DNA of 64,000 nucleotides, taken from Providencia hangzhouensis. GTDB taxonomy: Bacteria > Pseudomonadota > Gammaproteobacteria > Enterobacterales > Enterobacteriaceae. This document shows positions 1-8,885 of this stretch, in pieces (within the stretch, counting starts at the first letter, position 1; each line of letters starts with the position of its first letter). The notes below the pieces were generated by a model that was not told where the DNA came from, did no database searches, and saw nothing but the letters and a program-made list of their open reading frames with translations. The position numbers were made by a program, and so were the translations under genes. The DNA is taken from contig NZ_CP135052.1 in the NCBI RefSeq assembly GCF_029193595.2, forward strand, positions 868,001 to 932,000. Reading direction: 5' to 3'.

Positions 1-335
1 GATTGAAATGATGCGGTCATAAAAAAGATAGGCTTGCCATTTTGAATGGCACTTACTCGGCGTGCACTAAAGCTTCCACCATCGCGCAAAATTTCAACGT
101 CATAAACAATAGGACGAGAGCTGTCACCGGGGCGCAAAAAATAACTATGAAAAGAATTAATCGCTCTTTCTTCAGGTATGGTTTGTTTCGCAGCATACAT
201 GGCTTGCCCAACAACCTGCCCGCCAAAAACTTGAGGCAATCCAAGGTCTTCACTTTGTCCTCGAAAAATCCCTTCTTCAATTTTTTCGAGTTCAATTAGG
301 CTAATTAAATTCTGTAATTCTGGGCTCATAGTCAT
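1..335 (-). CDS. tesB: Acyl-CoA thioesterase II TesB (N-terminal part)
   Basis: Hydrolyses medium- and long-chain acyl-CoA to free fatty acid and CoA in the cytoplasm. Only the first ~111 residues are in the window; the gene runs off the left edge. The reverse-strand frame shows the family's N-terminal hot-dog domain, with [20 protein letters not shown] around residues 25-44, then [10 protein letters not shown] and [23 protein letters not shown], nearly identical to E. coli TesB. Two in-frame ATGs lie at 335 and 329; neither has a strong Shine-Dalgarno. The neighbour ybaY is divergent, as in E. coli. The family call is firm; only the start choice is uncertain. Confidence 0.93.
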   Translation of the reverse strand, partial: MTMSPELQNLISLIELEKIEEGIFRGQSEDLGLPQVFGGQVVGQAMYAAKQTIPEERAINSFHSYFLRPGDSSRPIVYDVEILRDGGSFSARRVSAIQNGKPIFFMTASFQ

Positions 336-567
336 CTTAGTTCTGTTATATGTAAATGAGATACAGGTATTTTCCCATTATTTACCCTGAATAGGTAGAT
401 TAATTGCTATCGAATAAATTGGGGTTACGTATTGTTACATTTAGAAATATAAATGTATTATTCTACCAATATTAGTTATACTTTTTATCATTCCTTGTCA
501 GAAAATGATTTGTCTATTCCGATTATTTAAAAATGTTTTAGTAAACATTGTATTATAGGTAATAACT

Positions 568-1026
568 ATGAAGTTTTTTCGCTACATTGTTAGCTTATTA
601 GTGCTTTTAACGTTGGTTGGCTGTGAAGGGAATAGCACAAAGCCCAGTGAAAAAACACTTAATGCTAAAAATAGCAATAATAACCAGACGGTAGATTCAG
701 GGAAAATTGAGGGCCGTGTGGTAATCTTACAGGATACTGTTTTACCCGAAGGTGCGGTTGTTACAATCACTTTGGCAGATACAACAGTTGCGGACTTACC
801 TGCTCTAATATTATCTCAAAAATATTATAATTCGGTGAACAATCGGCCGACAATTCCTTTTGAACTAACTTACCAAAAAAGTGAAGTTAGGCAAGAAGGC
901 ACGCTAGTTGTGAATGCAACTATAAGCGCAAACGGAAAACTATTGTATATCAGTGATAGTGTTGTAGAGGTTATCAACAACGGTATTACAAAAAATGTTG
1001 AATTATTGATGGTCTCTGCGAATTAG
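568..1026 (+). CDS. ybaY: YbaY family lipoprotein
   Basis: Predicted outer-membrane or periplasmic lipoprotein of the YbaY family, whose function is not established. It has a 152-residue reading frame, an N-terminal hydrophobic signal and a lipobox (LVGC) with Cys19 as the likely lipidated residue. A low-complexity Asn/Ser/Lys linker follows, then a beta-rich domain with GRVVILQDTVLPEGAVVTI and FELTYQ. AGGTAA lies about 8 bases before the ATG. Gene order tesB-ybaY-ffs matches E. coli and supports orthology. Confidence 0.85.
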   Translation: MKFFRYIVSLLVLLTLVGCEGNSTKPSEKTLNAKNSNNNQTVDSGKIEGRVVILQDTVLPEGAVVTITLADTTVADLPALILSQKYYNSVNNRPTIPFELTYQKSEVRQEGTLVVNATISANGKLLYISDSVVEVINNGITKNVELLMVSAN

Positions 1027-1103
1027 CCAATGTACCGGCTCTTAGTTGAGTCTCTATTTTTATAGGTGTTTGTGTGATAAATCGCCACTTAGCTATGGGT
1101 TTC

Positions 1104-1132
1104 TTGCTATTTCAATGACTATCAAGCATAAT
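1104..1132 (+). promoter_or_regulatory. Probable sigma70 promoter of ffs
   Basis: TTGCTA (1104-1109), a 17-base spacer and CATAAT (1127-1132), followed by a GC-rich discriminator (GCCCC) typical of growth-rate-controlled stable RNA promoters. Transcription would start near 1139, giving a ~20-base leader before the mature 4.5S RNA; a leader removed by RNase P is known in E. coli. Confidence 0.6.
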
Positions 1133-1159
1133 GCCCCTGCTTTGAAAGAAGCAATCAAT

Positions 1160-1273
1160 GGGGGCTCTGTTGGTTCTCCCGCAACGCTAACTTGTTAACT
1201 TGGTCAGGTCCGGAAGGAAGCAGCCATAGCAGGGGTCGTGTGTGCCGGGATGTCGCTGGCAGGGCTCCCACCC
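1160..1273 (+). ncRNA. ffs: 4.5S RNA (bacterial signal recognition particle RNA)
   Basis: RNA core of the signal recognition particle; binds Ffh and targets membrane proteins co-translationally. The 114-base length equals the E. coli molecule. The ends pair (GGGGGCTC with the terminal GGGCTCCC region), and the conserved apical segment with GGTCAGGTCCGGAAGGAAGC and the GCAGCCA/GTGTGCCGGGATGT internal-loop strands is present. It lies just downstream of ybaY, as in E. coli. Confidence 0.97.
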
Positions 1274-1609
1274 AATTCTAAGACCTTTCCTTGTATATCA
1301 ATCTCCCTATTCCAATTTATTATAAATATAATTTTTAATTGTTTTTTCTGTTTATTCTTTTTTATTTTTATAAATGTAAATTAAACTTTAAGGTTTAAAT
1401 GAATTCAAAAGTTAAAAAGAAAAGTTAAGAATACAACATTAATTGTTGAGTATTGTGATAAGAAAAAGTTGGCAGGCTAAAATTTAAAGTAAGAAAATCC
1501 TATTAGCATAATAATTATGCCAATAATAAAATGACAAATACATTGCGTTCAGCCGATAAGTGGATTTACCGGCTATAACCATTCACTATCTGTGCGTGTT
1601 AATAAGATA
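1274..1609. other. Intergenic region between ffs and hha
   Basis: 336 bases, AT-rich, with no convincing reading frame. The only structure seen is an imperfect hairpin at 1551-1574 (AGCCGATAAG / TTTACCGGCT with a 4-base loop), 36 bases beyond the hha stop. It lacks a clear T tract on the hha strand, so its role as the hha terminator is weak. No ybaZ/atl-like gene is seen here, unlike E. coli. Confidence 0.5.
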
Positions 1610-1813
1610 TTATCTAACAAACTTCCAAACAGACGCTGGGATTTTATCATAAAGCTTATTCATTGTGAGTTCAGCTAAGCGGTGATCTGCTGCTGAATAG
1701 AATAGCTCTAGCTCATCATCAGATAATTCATACTTATTTTTTTCAATGACACGCTCAAGTGTTTCAATTGTGGTGCATTTTCTTAAACGCATCAGATAAT
1801 CAGATTTGGTCAT
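1610..1813 (-). CDS. hha: Hha/YmoA family expression modulator
   Basis: Small nucleoid-associated partner of H-NS that modulates silencing of virulence and horizontally acquired genes. The 67-residue protein carries the family core ([20 protein letters not shown], then [19 protein letters not shown] and [12 protein letters not shown]) and is closest by eye to YmoA. The ATG at 1813 is chosen because AAAGGG lies just upstream and [10 protein letters not shown] matches the family start; an in-frame upstream start would add seven unconserved residues. Co-oriented with tomB 74 bases upstream, so likely one tomB-hha unit. It may help silence the AT-rich fimbrial blocks in this window (inference). 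Confidence 0.95.
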   Translation of the reverse strand: MTKSDYLMRLRKCTTIETLERVIEKNKYELSDDELELFYSAADHRLAELTMNKLYDKIPASVWKFVR

Positions 1814-1887
1814 AATACCCTTTCTTTTATGCAAAATTACTTATTAATATACGGTTTTATAGTCTGAACTAAAGGTAAATAATACCT

Positions 1888-2256
1888 TTAAGTTTTGCTG
1901 GTTAGGCACTTTAGGTCATCATCCAGCACAGCGACAAGGCTGTGATTCATTGCTTCCCAGTCTATAATTTCACTAAGTGTGATAACTGGGCTGCCGAATA
2001 AATCATAGGTCTCATCGAGGTATTCTTCGATAAGTGATATAACAAGATTTTCTTTTGGGTATTTGATTTTAAACCGCCATACAAATGCAGCGATATGTTC
2101 AATGAGTTCATTCAAGGCTGCGCTTTGCGGGGAGCTTAAATCATTAATCCAGTGTGTATTTGTTTTTTGTAAGCTTAAAATAGCGTCTCTATTGAGACTA
2201 TTACATAAGTATTTTAGTTCTGCTATATCATGTCTTTTGGGTGAGTATTCATCCAT
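1888..2256 (-). CDS. tomB: Hha toxicity modulator TomB
   Basis: Antidote partner of Hha, described in E. coli as an oxygen-dependent antitoxin and biofilm modulator. The 122-residue protein begins MDEYSPKRHDIAELKYLC, identical in most positions to E. coli TomB, and keeps NELIEHIA and the EEYLDETYDLF segment. The ATG at 2256 is preferred over an in-frame GTG at 2262 because GGAGGT lies directly upstream and would overlap the GTG. The C-terminus differs from E. coli, as is usual in this family. hha follows on the same strand. Confidence 0.93.
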   Translation of the reverse strand: MDEYSPKRHDIAELKYLCNSLNRDAILSLQKTNTHWINDLSSPQSAALNELIEHIAAFVWRFKIKYPKENLVISLIEEYLDETYDLFGSPVITLSEIIDWEAMNHSLVAVLDDDLKCLTSKT

Positions 2257-2779
2257 AATCACCTCCGCAGGCGAATCTGACTTTTGCTGTGTGTATTTTT
2301 TATCAATAATGTCATGTTAACTAATTAAAGCACCTATGTTCAATATAAAAGTTTGCACGTTAGTATATTGAAAAATATAAGATTATTGCTAGTTCGTTAA
2401 ACTTTCGAAAATTATTAATATAATACATAAGCGATGTTCGAATACGGACTGGCTGCTCGGACTAAACTAGCCGCGATATAATAATAGCATTATTACCACA
2501 TATGTCACCACCAATAAACGACTTTTTTCTAATTTATTAGTGAGTAGTTGAGGTTTGAGTTACGTATGTTCTGTTTAAACTCAATTTTATGAAGTATTTA
2601 AACTATAGTTTAACCATCGGTTATTCTAGTACAGCGAATATGAAACGTTTATACAAAAGATGTTATAAAAATTATTATCCTATTTAATTCATTCAAATAA
2701 TTAATTTTTACTAATAAGAGAATTCAAAATAAAAAAGCTTTTATCTGAAATAGACAAAAGCTTTTTTGCTGAGATTAAC
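2257..2779. other. Intergenic region upstream of tomB
   Basis: About 520 bases without a supported gene. It should hold the tomB-hha promoter at its left end and the mltD terminator at its right end. A short inverted GGCT...AGCC around 2449-2470 is the only other pattern seen. acrAB, which flanks tomB in E. coli, is absent; the junction to the mltD-dnaQ neighbourhood lies here. Confidence 0.5.
2731..2767 (-). terminator. Rho-independent terminator after mltD
   Basis: Inverted repeat AAAAAAGCTTTT (2731-2742) and AAAAGCTTTTTT (2756-2767) around a 13-base loop, starting 12 bases past the mltD stop. T runs occur on both strands, so it could act in both directions. Confidence 0.75.
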
Positions 2780-4150
2780 TTAAAGGTAGAGGTTTAAGGT
2801 CACCCCTGGTTTCAGGTCGGCCATTTTAACACCTGAATTCCAAGTCATTAAATCATTGAGCTTTATGCCATGACGCTTAGCAATGCTATAGTAGGAATCG
2901 CCTTTTCTTACTTTATAGGTTTTTGCCTTACGGCTACTTGCTGTAGACGCTGGGCTAGCAACTTTTAATACTTGCCCAGGTTTGATAACGCTTGCGGTTT
3001 TTAATCCATTTAGCTTTTGAATATCTTTCGCAGTAGTATTGAATTTTTTTGCAATACTTGCGACGGATTCGCCTTTGCGTACTTTATATGTCGCTATTTT
3101 AGCTCGATTTTGACGCGCACTAGAAATTGCAGTAGGTTGTGCTGTTTTTATCTGCTGATTTTGTTGCGCTGCTAAGCGAATCGTGTTTAAAACGTCTTGG
3201 TCTGAAAGAGATGTTTTGAATTGTTCGGCTTTAGCCGTAGGTAGCATAATATAATGAGGGCCACTTGGTGATGTTATACCGCGAGTGTAACCAGAATTAT
3301 ATGTTTTTACCGATTCAACTGTTAACCCAGCCAACTCAGCAGCTTGAGATAACGTGATTTGTTGGCCAACATCAATTTGAGTGAGTGCTCTATTTTTATT
3401 ACTTGTTGGCAAATTAACTTGATACCTTTCAGGATTTTTTAATACTTGGCTAAGCGCTAAGATTTTTGGTACATATTGTTTGGTTTCTTTCGGTAAAGAG
3501 AGTGACCAGAAATCAGTTGGTAACCCGGCAGCCTCATTTTTCTTGATAGCATTTTGTACACAGCCTTCACCACAGTTATAGGCAGCTAGAGTGAGCTCCC
3601 AGTCATGGCCGAACATAACATTTAAGTTTTCGAGAAGATCGAAGGCCGCTTTAGTTGAAGAAACGACATCTCTGCGTTCATCAACCCATTGTGTTTGTTT
3701 TAGGCCATATGAGCGAGCCGTGATAGGGACGATTTGCCATAGGCCTGCAGCTTGTGCCGGAGAAGTTGCTTTAGGATTAAACGAGCTTTCAATAATAGGA
3801 ATTAAAGCTAACTCCATTGGTAAATTGCGCTCATTAATTTCGTCTACGATGAGGTACATGTATGGCTCAGCTCTTAATGCCACATCGTAGACAAAACGTT
3901 GTTTATTTAAATAACTATTTGCTAACTCCCTAATTTGAGGTTTATCAGGGACATCCATTTTTAGTTCATCACTAATATAACCCCATAGGTCATAATCAGA
4001 TTTAGGTAATTGTCTACTGGCGGCTTGGTTATGTGGTGCAACAGTTTCAATTGTATGATTACTAGGAGTTTTGTTCTGCTTAATTTTTTTCGGGGCAGTT
4101 TGGCATCCGGCCAACAGAACAATGGCGATAAGCGTCGCGATTATCTTCAT
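2780..4150 (-). CDS. mltD: Membrane-bound lytic murein transglycosylase D
   Basis: Cleaves peptidoglycan glycan strands with formation of 1,6-anhydro-muramyl ends, at the outer membrane. The 456-residue protein has a lipoprotein signal with lipobox LAGC (Cys16). A transglycosylase SLT domain follows at roughly residues 100-215, with catalytic Glu121 in ALIPIIESSFNP and the AGLWQI motif. Two C-terminal LysM domains (~350-395 and ~412-455, each starting YKVRKG) bind peptidoglycan. Length matches E. coli MltD. It is followed by its own terminator, and gloB lies upstream in the opposite-facing arrangement also seen in E. coli. Confidence 0.95.
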   Translation of the reverse strand: MKIIATLIAIVLLAGCQTAPKKIKQNKTPSNHTIETVAPHNQAASRQLPKSDYDLWGYISDELKMDVPDKPQIRELANSYLNKQRFVYDVALRAEPYMYLIVDEINERNLPMELALIPIIESSFNPKATSPAQAAGLWQIVPITARSYGLKQTQWVDERRDVVSSTKAAFDLLENLNVMFGHDWELTLAAYNCGEGCVQNAIKKNEAAGLPTDFWSLSLPKETKQYVPKILALSQVLKNPERYQVNLPTSNKNRALTQIDVGQQITLSQAAELAGLTVESVKTYNSGYTRGITSPSGPHYIMLPTAKAEQFKTSLSDQDVLNTIRLAAQQNQQIKTAQPTAISSARQNRAKIATYKVRKGESVASIAKKFNTTAKDIQKLNGLKTASVIKPGQVLKVASPASTASSRKAKTYKVRKGDSYYSIAKRHGIKLNDLMTWNSGVKMADLKPGVTLNLYL

Positions 4151-4231
4151 TCTTTTCTATTGTTCTTCATTTTAATGTTTAAAAGTCGAACAATAATACT
4201 TATCCCACCCCGATATGACAATCATTAAACT

Positions 4232-4987
4232 TTAATATTGGTCTTTTAATTGACGCAGTAGGGTAAAAATTGCTCTTAAAGGTGGGTTTTGTAGATTAAT
4301 ATTGAGTTTTTTCTGTAGTTGAGGGTTGTCACATTGCAGAAAAATATTTATTTTTTTCTCTATTTTCAATGTGGTAGGTACTGTTGGTTGATGTTTGTCA
4401 CGTATTTGCGTTATTTTTTGTAAATATTGTGTAATCGCTTCATTTTCAGGCCATATATGGTGTGCAAATTTGAGATTAGATAAAGTATATTCATGAGCAC
4501 AACAAATTAAGGTTTCATCAGGGAGTGCTGCAATTTTTTGGATAGATTCAAACATTTGCTCGGGCGTTCCTTCAAATATCCGCCCACAACCCGCAGAGAA
4601 TAGGGTGTCACCACAGAATAAATAAGGTGCTTGGTAAAAGCCAATATGCTCAGATGTATGGCCTGATAATGAAATAACCTGTAGGTTGAACTCGTCAATT
4701 ATGACTTTATCACCATTTTCGACTATTTCTGTTGCTCCTTTAGATTGAGTTTCTTTTGGGCCAAAAACGGGAAGAGTTGTAAATTTGCTTAAAATCCCTT
4801 TTACGCCACCCGTATGGTCATTATGGTGGTGAGTTAATAGGATTGCGACTGGGGTCAATCGCTTGGCTGTAATTATTTCAAGCACAGGCTCTGCCTCTGC
4901 AGGGTCAACGATGATACACTGTTGGTGGCTATCAGCTAAAACCCAAATGTAGTTATCGTTTAAGGCTGGTACTCGAATTAACTCCAT
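4232..4987 (-). CDS. gloB: Hydroxyacylglutathione hydrolase (glyoxalase II)
   Basis: Hydrolyses S-D-lactoylglutathione to D-lactate and glutathione, the second step of methylglyoxal detoxification. The 251-residue metallo-beta-lactamase-fold protein carries the metal motif THHHNDH at residues 52-58, followed by HTSEHIGF and the FCGDTLFSAGCGR motif. The C-terminal substrate domain is present (CCAHEYTLSNLKFA). GAGGTC precedes the ATG. It is divergent from the yafS-like methyltransferase, as in E. coli. Confidence 0.95.
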   Translation of the reverse strand: MELIRVPALNDNYIWVLADSHQQCIIVDPAEAEPVLEIITAKRLTPVAILLTHHHNDHTGGVKGILSKFTTLPVFGPKETQSKGATEIVENGDKVIIDEFNLQVISLSGHTSEHIGFYQAPYLFCGDTLFSAGCGRIFEGTPEQMFESIQKIAALPDETLICCAHEYTLSNLKFAHHIWPENEAITQYLQKITQIRDKHQPTVPTTLKIEKKINIFLQCDNPQLQKKLNINLQNPPLRAIFTLLRQLKDQY

Positions 4988-5027
4988 AATGACCTCGATA
5001 CTTGTTAATAGTTAATAGGGGAATTTC

Positions 5028-5762
5028 ATGAAGCCTGCGCGTATTGATAAAAAAATTCAAATGCCTGTTAGTTGGTCTGACATTCCTTTTGGAGAACAAT
5101 ACCGTCAAGCCATAGAAAATCAACTTAGCCCTTGGTGGCCAAAGATATTTGGCTTTCATCTGCTTAAGTTAGGTCATTTAAGTACTGAAATCCAGACCGA
5201 AGGCTGTCTTATCTCTCACCAATTTAATGTTGGTACCGGCGATCCGCGTTTTAACCTTGTTGCCAAACCCGAAGCTTTACCATTAACCCAAAAATCTATA
5301 GATGCCTGCCTAATGACTCACTGTTTGGCTTATAGCCATGATCCTCATTGGCTCTTACGGGAGGTTGACCGGGTATTAATCGACGATGGCTGGTTAATTA
5401 TTTCAGGTTTTAACCCTTTCAGTCTTCTTGGAATGGCGAAACTCGTGCCTGTTTTACGTAAACGGCAGCCTTATTGTAGCCGTTTTTTTCCATCCGTTAG
5501 GGTATTTGATTGGCTCAGCTTATTAAATTATGAAGTTTTGTATCATCGCAATTGCCAAATAATCCCTTGGCTGGGGGCGAATAGACGAGTGAATAAAAGC
5601 TGTGGGGGAGTTGGTGTTTTAAGCGTGATTGTGGCGCGGAAACGGACTTACCCACTAACTCCGACACCACTAAAATTTAAGCAACCAAAAGTTAAGATTG
5701 GAACAGCACTCGGTACAGCAAAGGAGATCAGTAAATCAATGAAGGTAAACGACCCTTCTTAG
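5028..5762 (+). CDS. yafS: YafS-like SAM-dependent methyltransferase
   Basis: Predicted class I SAM-dependent methyltransferase; substrate unknown. The 244-residue protein has a methyltransferase-11-like core with [28 protein letters not shown] at roughly residues 96-123 and [14 protein letters not shown] just after. AGGGG precedes the ATG by 6 bases. The position between gloB and rnhA matches E. coli yafS. Its stop overlaps the rnhA stop from the opposite strand by 4 bases, so the two genes converge. Confidence 0.85.
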   Translation: MKPARIDKKIQMPVSWSDIPFGEQYRQAIENQLSPWWPKIFGFHLLKLGHLSTEIQTEGCLISHQFNVGTGDPRFNLVAKPEALPLTQKSIDACLMTHCLAYSHDPHWLLREVDRVLIDDGWLIISGFNPFSLLGMAKLVPVLRKRQPYCSRFFPSVRVFDWLSLLNYEVLYHRNCQIIPWLGANRRVNKSCGGVGVLSVIVARKRTYPLTPTPLKFKQPKVKIGTALGTAKEISKSMKVNDPS

Positions 5763-6229
5763 TTTTGTGCGGGTTGGTAACCCGTGTCTTCTTTAGTTGG
5801 TGCTGAAGCCGCAGCTCGAGCTAATTCATCACATTTCTCGTTTTCGGGGTGGCCAGCATGGCCTTTAACCCAACGCCAATCAATAGTATGTCGTTGGATG
5901 GCATCATCGAGGCGTTTCCATAAATCGACATTAACGACAGGGGATTTATCTGCTTTTCGCCATTGTTTACGCTTCCAGCCGTGGATCCATTGTGTTATTC
6001 CTTGTCGTACGTACTGGCTATCAGTGGTTAAAATAATATCACAAGGTCTTGTTAGCGATTCTAATGCTTTGATGGCTGCAAGTAGTTCCATTCGGTTATT
6101 TGTGGTTAAAAAATAACCTTCACTCAACGTTTTTTCATGCTGTTGGTAGCGTAAAACAACGCCATATCCACCAGGGCCAGGATTGCCCAAACAGGAACCA
6201 TCCGTGAAAATTTCTACCTGCTTTGTCAT
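5759..6229 (-). CDS. rnhA: Ribonuclease HI
   Basis: Degrades the RNA strand of RNA-DNA hybrids in the cytoplasm (R-loops, primers). The 156-residue protein carries all four catalytic acidic residues at E. coli numbering: Asp10 ([11 protein letters not shown]), Glu48 (NRMELLAA), Asp70 (LTTDSQYV) and Asp134 (NEKCDELAR). The basic handle [18 protein letters not shown] is also present. Divergent from dnaQ with a 54-base shared promoter region, as in E. coli, and convergent with yafS. Confidence 0.97.
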   Translation of the reverse strand: MTKQVEIFTDGSCLGNPGPGGYGVVLRYQQHEKTLSEGYFLTTNNRMELLAAIKALESLTRPCDIILTTDSQYVRQGITQWIHGWKRKQWRKADKSPVVNVDLWKRLDDAIQRHTIDWRWVKGHAGHPENEKCDELARAAASAPTKEDTGYQPAQN

Positions 6230-6283
6230 TTCTGTTACACTCTATATTATTCGTTCCCCTCTAGTTTGACACAAAAAAACATT

Positions 6284-7045
6284 ATGAGCACGGTGATAAC
6301 CAGACAAATTGTCCTTGATACTGAAACAACCGGTATGAATAAACTCGGTGTTCATTATGAAGGGCACAACATTATAGAGATTGGTGCGGTTGAAGTGATT
6401 AACCGCCGACTAACAGGGCGTAATTTTCATGTGTACATTAAACCTGACCGTTTAGTGGATCCTGAAGCATTCGAAGTGCATGGGATAAGTGATGAATTTT
6501 TACAAGATAAACCTGTTTTTGCAGAAATTGCGGATGAGTTCCTTGAATTTATTCGAGGTGCAGAGCTTGTTATTCATAATGCTCCCTTTGATATCGGTTT
6601 TATGGATTATGAATTCCGTAAACTCAATAAAGGAATTCCACCCACGCAAGATTTTTGTACCATCACTGATAGCTTAGTATTGGCTCGCAAACTTTTCCCG
6701 GGTAAACGGAATAACTTGGATGCGCTATGTGACCGCTATTTAATTGATAACTCTAAGCGAACACTGCACGGGGCTTTACTCGATGCTGAGATTCTGTCAG
6801 ATGTCTATTTGGCAATGACAGGCGGGCAAACTTCATTATCATTTTCGATGGATTCGGAATCGGCTAATAATGAGCAAGAGTATGAAATTCAAAGAATTGA
6901 ACGTCCCCAAACTGGCCTTAGGGTGATTTTTGCTTCCGATGAAGAGCTTATTGCTCATGAAGCCCGGCTGGATATTGTTGATAAGAAGGGTGGCAAACCC
7001 TGCCTTTGGCGGCAATCTTCCGATGAGGCTGAAAATTTACACTAA
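6284..7045 (+). CDS. dnaQ: DNA polymerase III epsilon subunit (proofreading exonuclease)
   Basis: The 3'-5' proofreading exonuclease of the replicative polymerase core; binds alpha (DnaE) and theta (HolE). The DEDDh motifs are visible: Asp12 and Glu14 in VLDTETTG, the IHNAPFDIGFMDYE segment, and the HGALLDAEILSDVYLAMTGG segment. The alpha-binding tail includes EEARL-like HEARLDIVDKKGG. The ATG at 6284 (MSTVITRQIV) aligns with E. coli; an in-frame TTG at 6266 would add six residues and is rejected. Divergent from rnhA; tRNA-Asp follows, as in E. coli. Confidence 0.96.
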   Translation: MSTVITRQIVLDTETTGMNKLGVHYEGHNIIEIGAVEVINRRLTGRNFHVYIKPDRLVDPEAFEVHGISDEFLQDKPVFAEIADEFLEFIRGAELVIHNAPFDIGFMDYEFRKLNKGIPPTQDFCTITDSLVLARKLFPGKRNNLDALCDRYLIDNSKRTLHGALLDAEILSDVYLAMTGGQTSLSFSMDSESANNEQEYEIQRIERPQTGLRVIFASDEELIAHEARLDIVDKKGGKPCLWRQSSDEAENLH

Positions 7046-7142
7046 TGATTGGTGTTATCATTAATGGTTGCTTAGGAAAATGCATAGAAAAGCCTCTCAA
7101 GGCTAAAAACTGTTCAACTGCGCGATTTAACAAGAAAAAGTG

Positions 7143-7171
7143 TTGACGGGGTCCTTAAGTATTCGTAATAT
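7143..7171 (+). promoter_or_regulatory. Promoter of the tRNA-Asp gene
   Basis: TTGACG (7143-7148), exactly 17 bases, then TAATAT (7166-7171), followed by a GC-containing discriminator (GCATGGCG). This is a near-consensus sigma70 promoter ending about 28 bases before the tRNA. Confidence 0.8.
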
Positions 7172-7198
7172 GCATGGCGTTCCCAGTAGGGAACATCA

Positions 7199-7275
7199 GG
7201 AGCGGTAGTTCAGTTGGTTAGAATACCTGCCTGTCACGCAGGGGGTCGCGGGTTCGAGTCCCGTCCGTTCCGCCA
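7199..7275 (+). tRNA. aspV: tRNA-Asp (GTC anticodon)
   Basis: 77 bases that fold as a tRNA with acceptor stem GGAGCGG/CCGTTCC, anticodon loop CTGTCAC containing GTC, T arm GGGTTCGAGTCCC, and an encoded CCA end. Almost identical to E. coli tRNA-Asp. Position downstream of dnaQ corresponds to E. coli aspV. The AT-rich fimbrial block starts just after it. Confidence 0.97.
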
Positions 7276-7284
7276 AATTATAAT

Positions 7285-7317
7285 GCCACGCTAATATATT
7301 AGCGTGGCGTTTTTTTT
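7285..7317 (+). terminator. Rho-independent terminator after tRNA-Asp
   Basis: Perfect 10-base arms GCCACGCTAA (7285-7294) and TTAGCGTGGC (7299-7308) around a 4-base loop, followed by GT and a run of eight T. It starts 10 bases after the tRNA. Confidence 0.92.
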
Positions 7318-7548
7318 ATCATGACTGTATTTAACTGCATTAAGAGTTCCTTTCTTTTTGTATCACTTTTTTGTTGAATGATACATTTTTTGCTTCTAAT
7401 GACTTCTTTGAGTTAATTTTTGATATAATGAGATCTATAAATAATAGATTTATGAGAATAATTCATATTCTTTTTAATCATATTAACTATTCTTAGGTTT
7501 TGTCGCGATTTTATCGAAATGTATAAGTTTGAGTTTTTTATGACTGTA

Positions 7549-7830
7549 TTAATAATAATTCGCATGAACTCTAACTAAGATAACAGATCTGAAATAATCT
7601 AACCAATCTTTACCTAATGCTTTAAGGTATATATGAAGGCTATCAATAGAAATAGCAGATTGGCCATTCTCATACCTTGATATTTGTTGTTGGCTCAAAT
7701 TTAATAATTTTCCTAATTCTGTTCCTGTTAATGATTTTTCAATACGTGCGGATTTCAAGTATTTTGCGGTAGCCATAACAATATCTAGGTCATTACTTTT
7801 ATTCAATTCTTTAGTATTGATATATTTCAT
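7549..7830 (-). CDS. XRE-family HTH regulator, MrpJ type
   Basis: Predicted DNA-binding protein of the MrpJ group, known in Proteus to link fimbrial expression with repression of motility. The 93-residue protein has a Cro/C1-type HTH at about residues 25-80, with LTGTELGKLLNLSQQQISRYENGQSAIS; the SQQQISRYE recognition helix is typical of MrpJ relatives. No transmembrane segment is seen. AGAGAA lies upstream of the ATG. It lies downstream of the membrane-regulator pair and Ecp-type operon on the same strand, but 560 bases of spacer suggest its own promoter. Targets are unknown. Confidence 0.8.
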   Translation of the reverse strand: MKYINTKELNKSNDLDIVMATAKYLKSARIEKSLTGTELGKLLNLSQQQISRYENGQSAISIDSLHIYLKALGKDWLDYFRSVILVRVHANYY

Positions 7831-8390
7831 TTCATATTCTCTCTATTAGGAACTTATTATTTTAAAGTTAGCTATTGAAGATGGCATTACTTTAAATTTT
7901 TTGATTTTCTCTATGAGGAATAGATTATATTTTTTAGTTACTAATGTGAAATTGTTTTAATGAATCAAAAATAGTTTATTTGATAGCTTCCGTCTATTGA
8001 TATAGGTATAAATAATGAATATAGACTATTGAATCAAAATATAGGTTTTTATAATTCAATAAAAACAATGCGTTATGTTAATCTTAGGGATTGGCTTAAA
8101 AGTGAGAATATAATAAATAATAAATGAAAAAAATGCATTTATAGTCATATAAAAGTAAGTATTTATATTTTTACATAAAATTACAAAAAAATATTTATAG
8201 ATTAAGTTGAAATAGTGATTTATTTAGGGTTGATTTGGTACTTATCGGTAGGTAGCATATAAATTTAATTATAGGTAAAAGTATAATCAAGCCTGCTTAG
8301 TTGGAGAAAAAATGAAAAGGTTAATAGGAATCAGAGATGTAATATTAGCGATTACCTGAGCGAACTACTTTATAAGTAGAACGCTATGTG
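7831..8390. other. AT-rich intergenic region
   Basis: 560 bases, very AT-rich, with no supported gene on either strand. It should contain the promoter of the XRE gene at 7549-7830 and the 3' end of the FidL-like transcript. No clear terminator hairpin was found. The composition fits a target of H-NS/Hha silencing (inference). Confidence 0.5.
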
Positions 8391-8885
8391 TTAAATTGTA
8401 TTTAATTTATCTTGCCTGCTACAGACAAAATAAGGGCCAAACGAACTGGAAAAAAGGTACCAATCAGAAGTTATCTCATCAATTTCTACATATGCAATTG
8501 AGTTTAGATTGAATGCTTTAAAATATTTTTCGAATATATCATCAGGAACATTGTCATTTGAAGATTTTCTATCATAACTTATGGTTAACTTTAAATCTTT
8601 TATATACTTTCTTGATGATTGATTGAAATGAACAACTCGATTAACAGTATATGTCTTATCAGTTGTAATTGTTCCTAATAATTTAATATATCCACTGTTA
8701 TCATTGTTTTTTACTAATTTCATATTTAGTGTATATGATGATTTATTATTAGCTAATATGAAATTAGAGGAAACAGTTGCTTCACAATATTGTGTTTTAC
8801 TTTTTTCTAAATTCAAGTTAAATAACAAGAAAACGATAATTAATGAAAATAATAGTATCAATGAATATAGTGTTTTATTAGTCAT
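8391..8885 (-). CDS. FidL-like membrane protein (copy 1)
   Basis: Small inner-membrane protein with one N-terminal transmembrane segment (residues ~6-25) and a ~135-residue periplasmic domain containing YCEATVSSNF and a C-terminal FGPYFVC. Size, topology and pairing with a ToxR-type regulator resemble Salmonella FidL, partner of MarT; its function is not settled. Its ATG overlaps the end of the regulator gene by 8 bases, with AGGA upstream, indicating translational coupling. A same-size protein sits in the same arrangement at 43546-44028. The family call rests on context and topology. Confidence 0.6.
   Translation of the reverse strand: MTNKTLYSLILLFSLIIVFLLFNLNLEKSKTQYCEATVSSNFILANNKSSYTLNMKLVKNNDNSGYIKLLGTITTDKTYTVNRVVHFNQSSRKYIKDLKLTISYDRKSSNDNVPDDIFEKYFKAFNLNSIAYVEIDEITSDWYLFSSSFGPYFVCSRQDKLNTI

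Noticed and set aside
42..299. Open frames on both strands (42-299 plus, 53-295 minus)
   Set aside because: They are out of frame with the clearly conserved TesB reading on the reverse strand.
7199..7275. tRNA-Asp as an active attachment site
   Set aside because: No duplicate of the tRNA 3' end and no integrase gene were found in the adjacent block.
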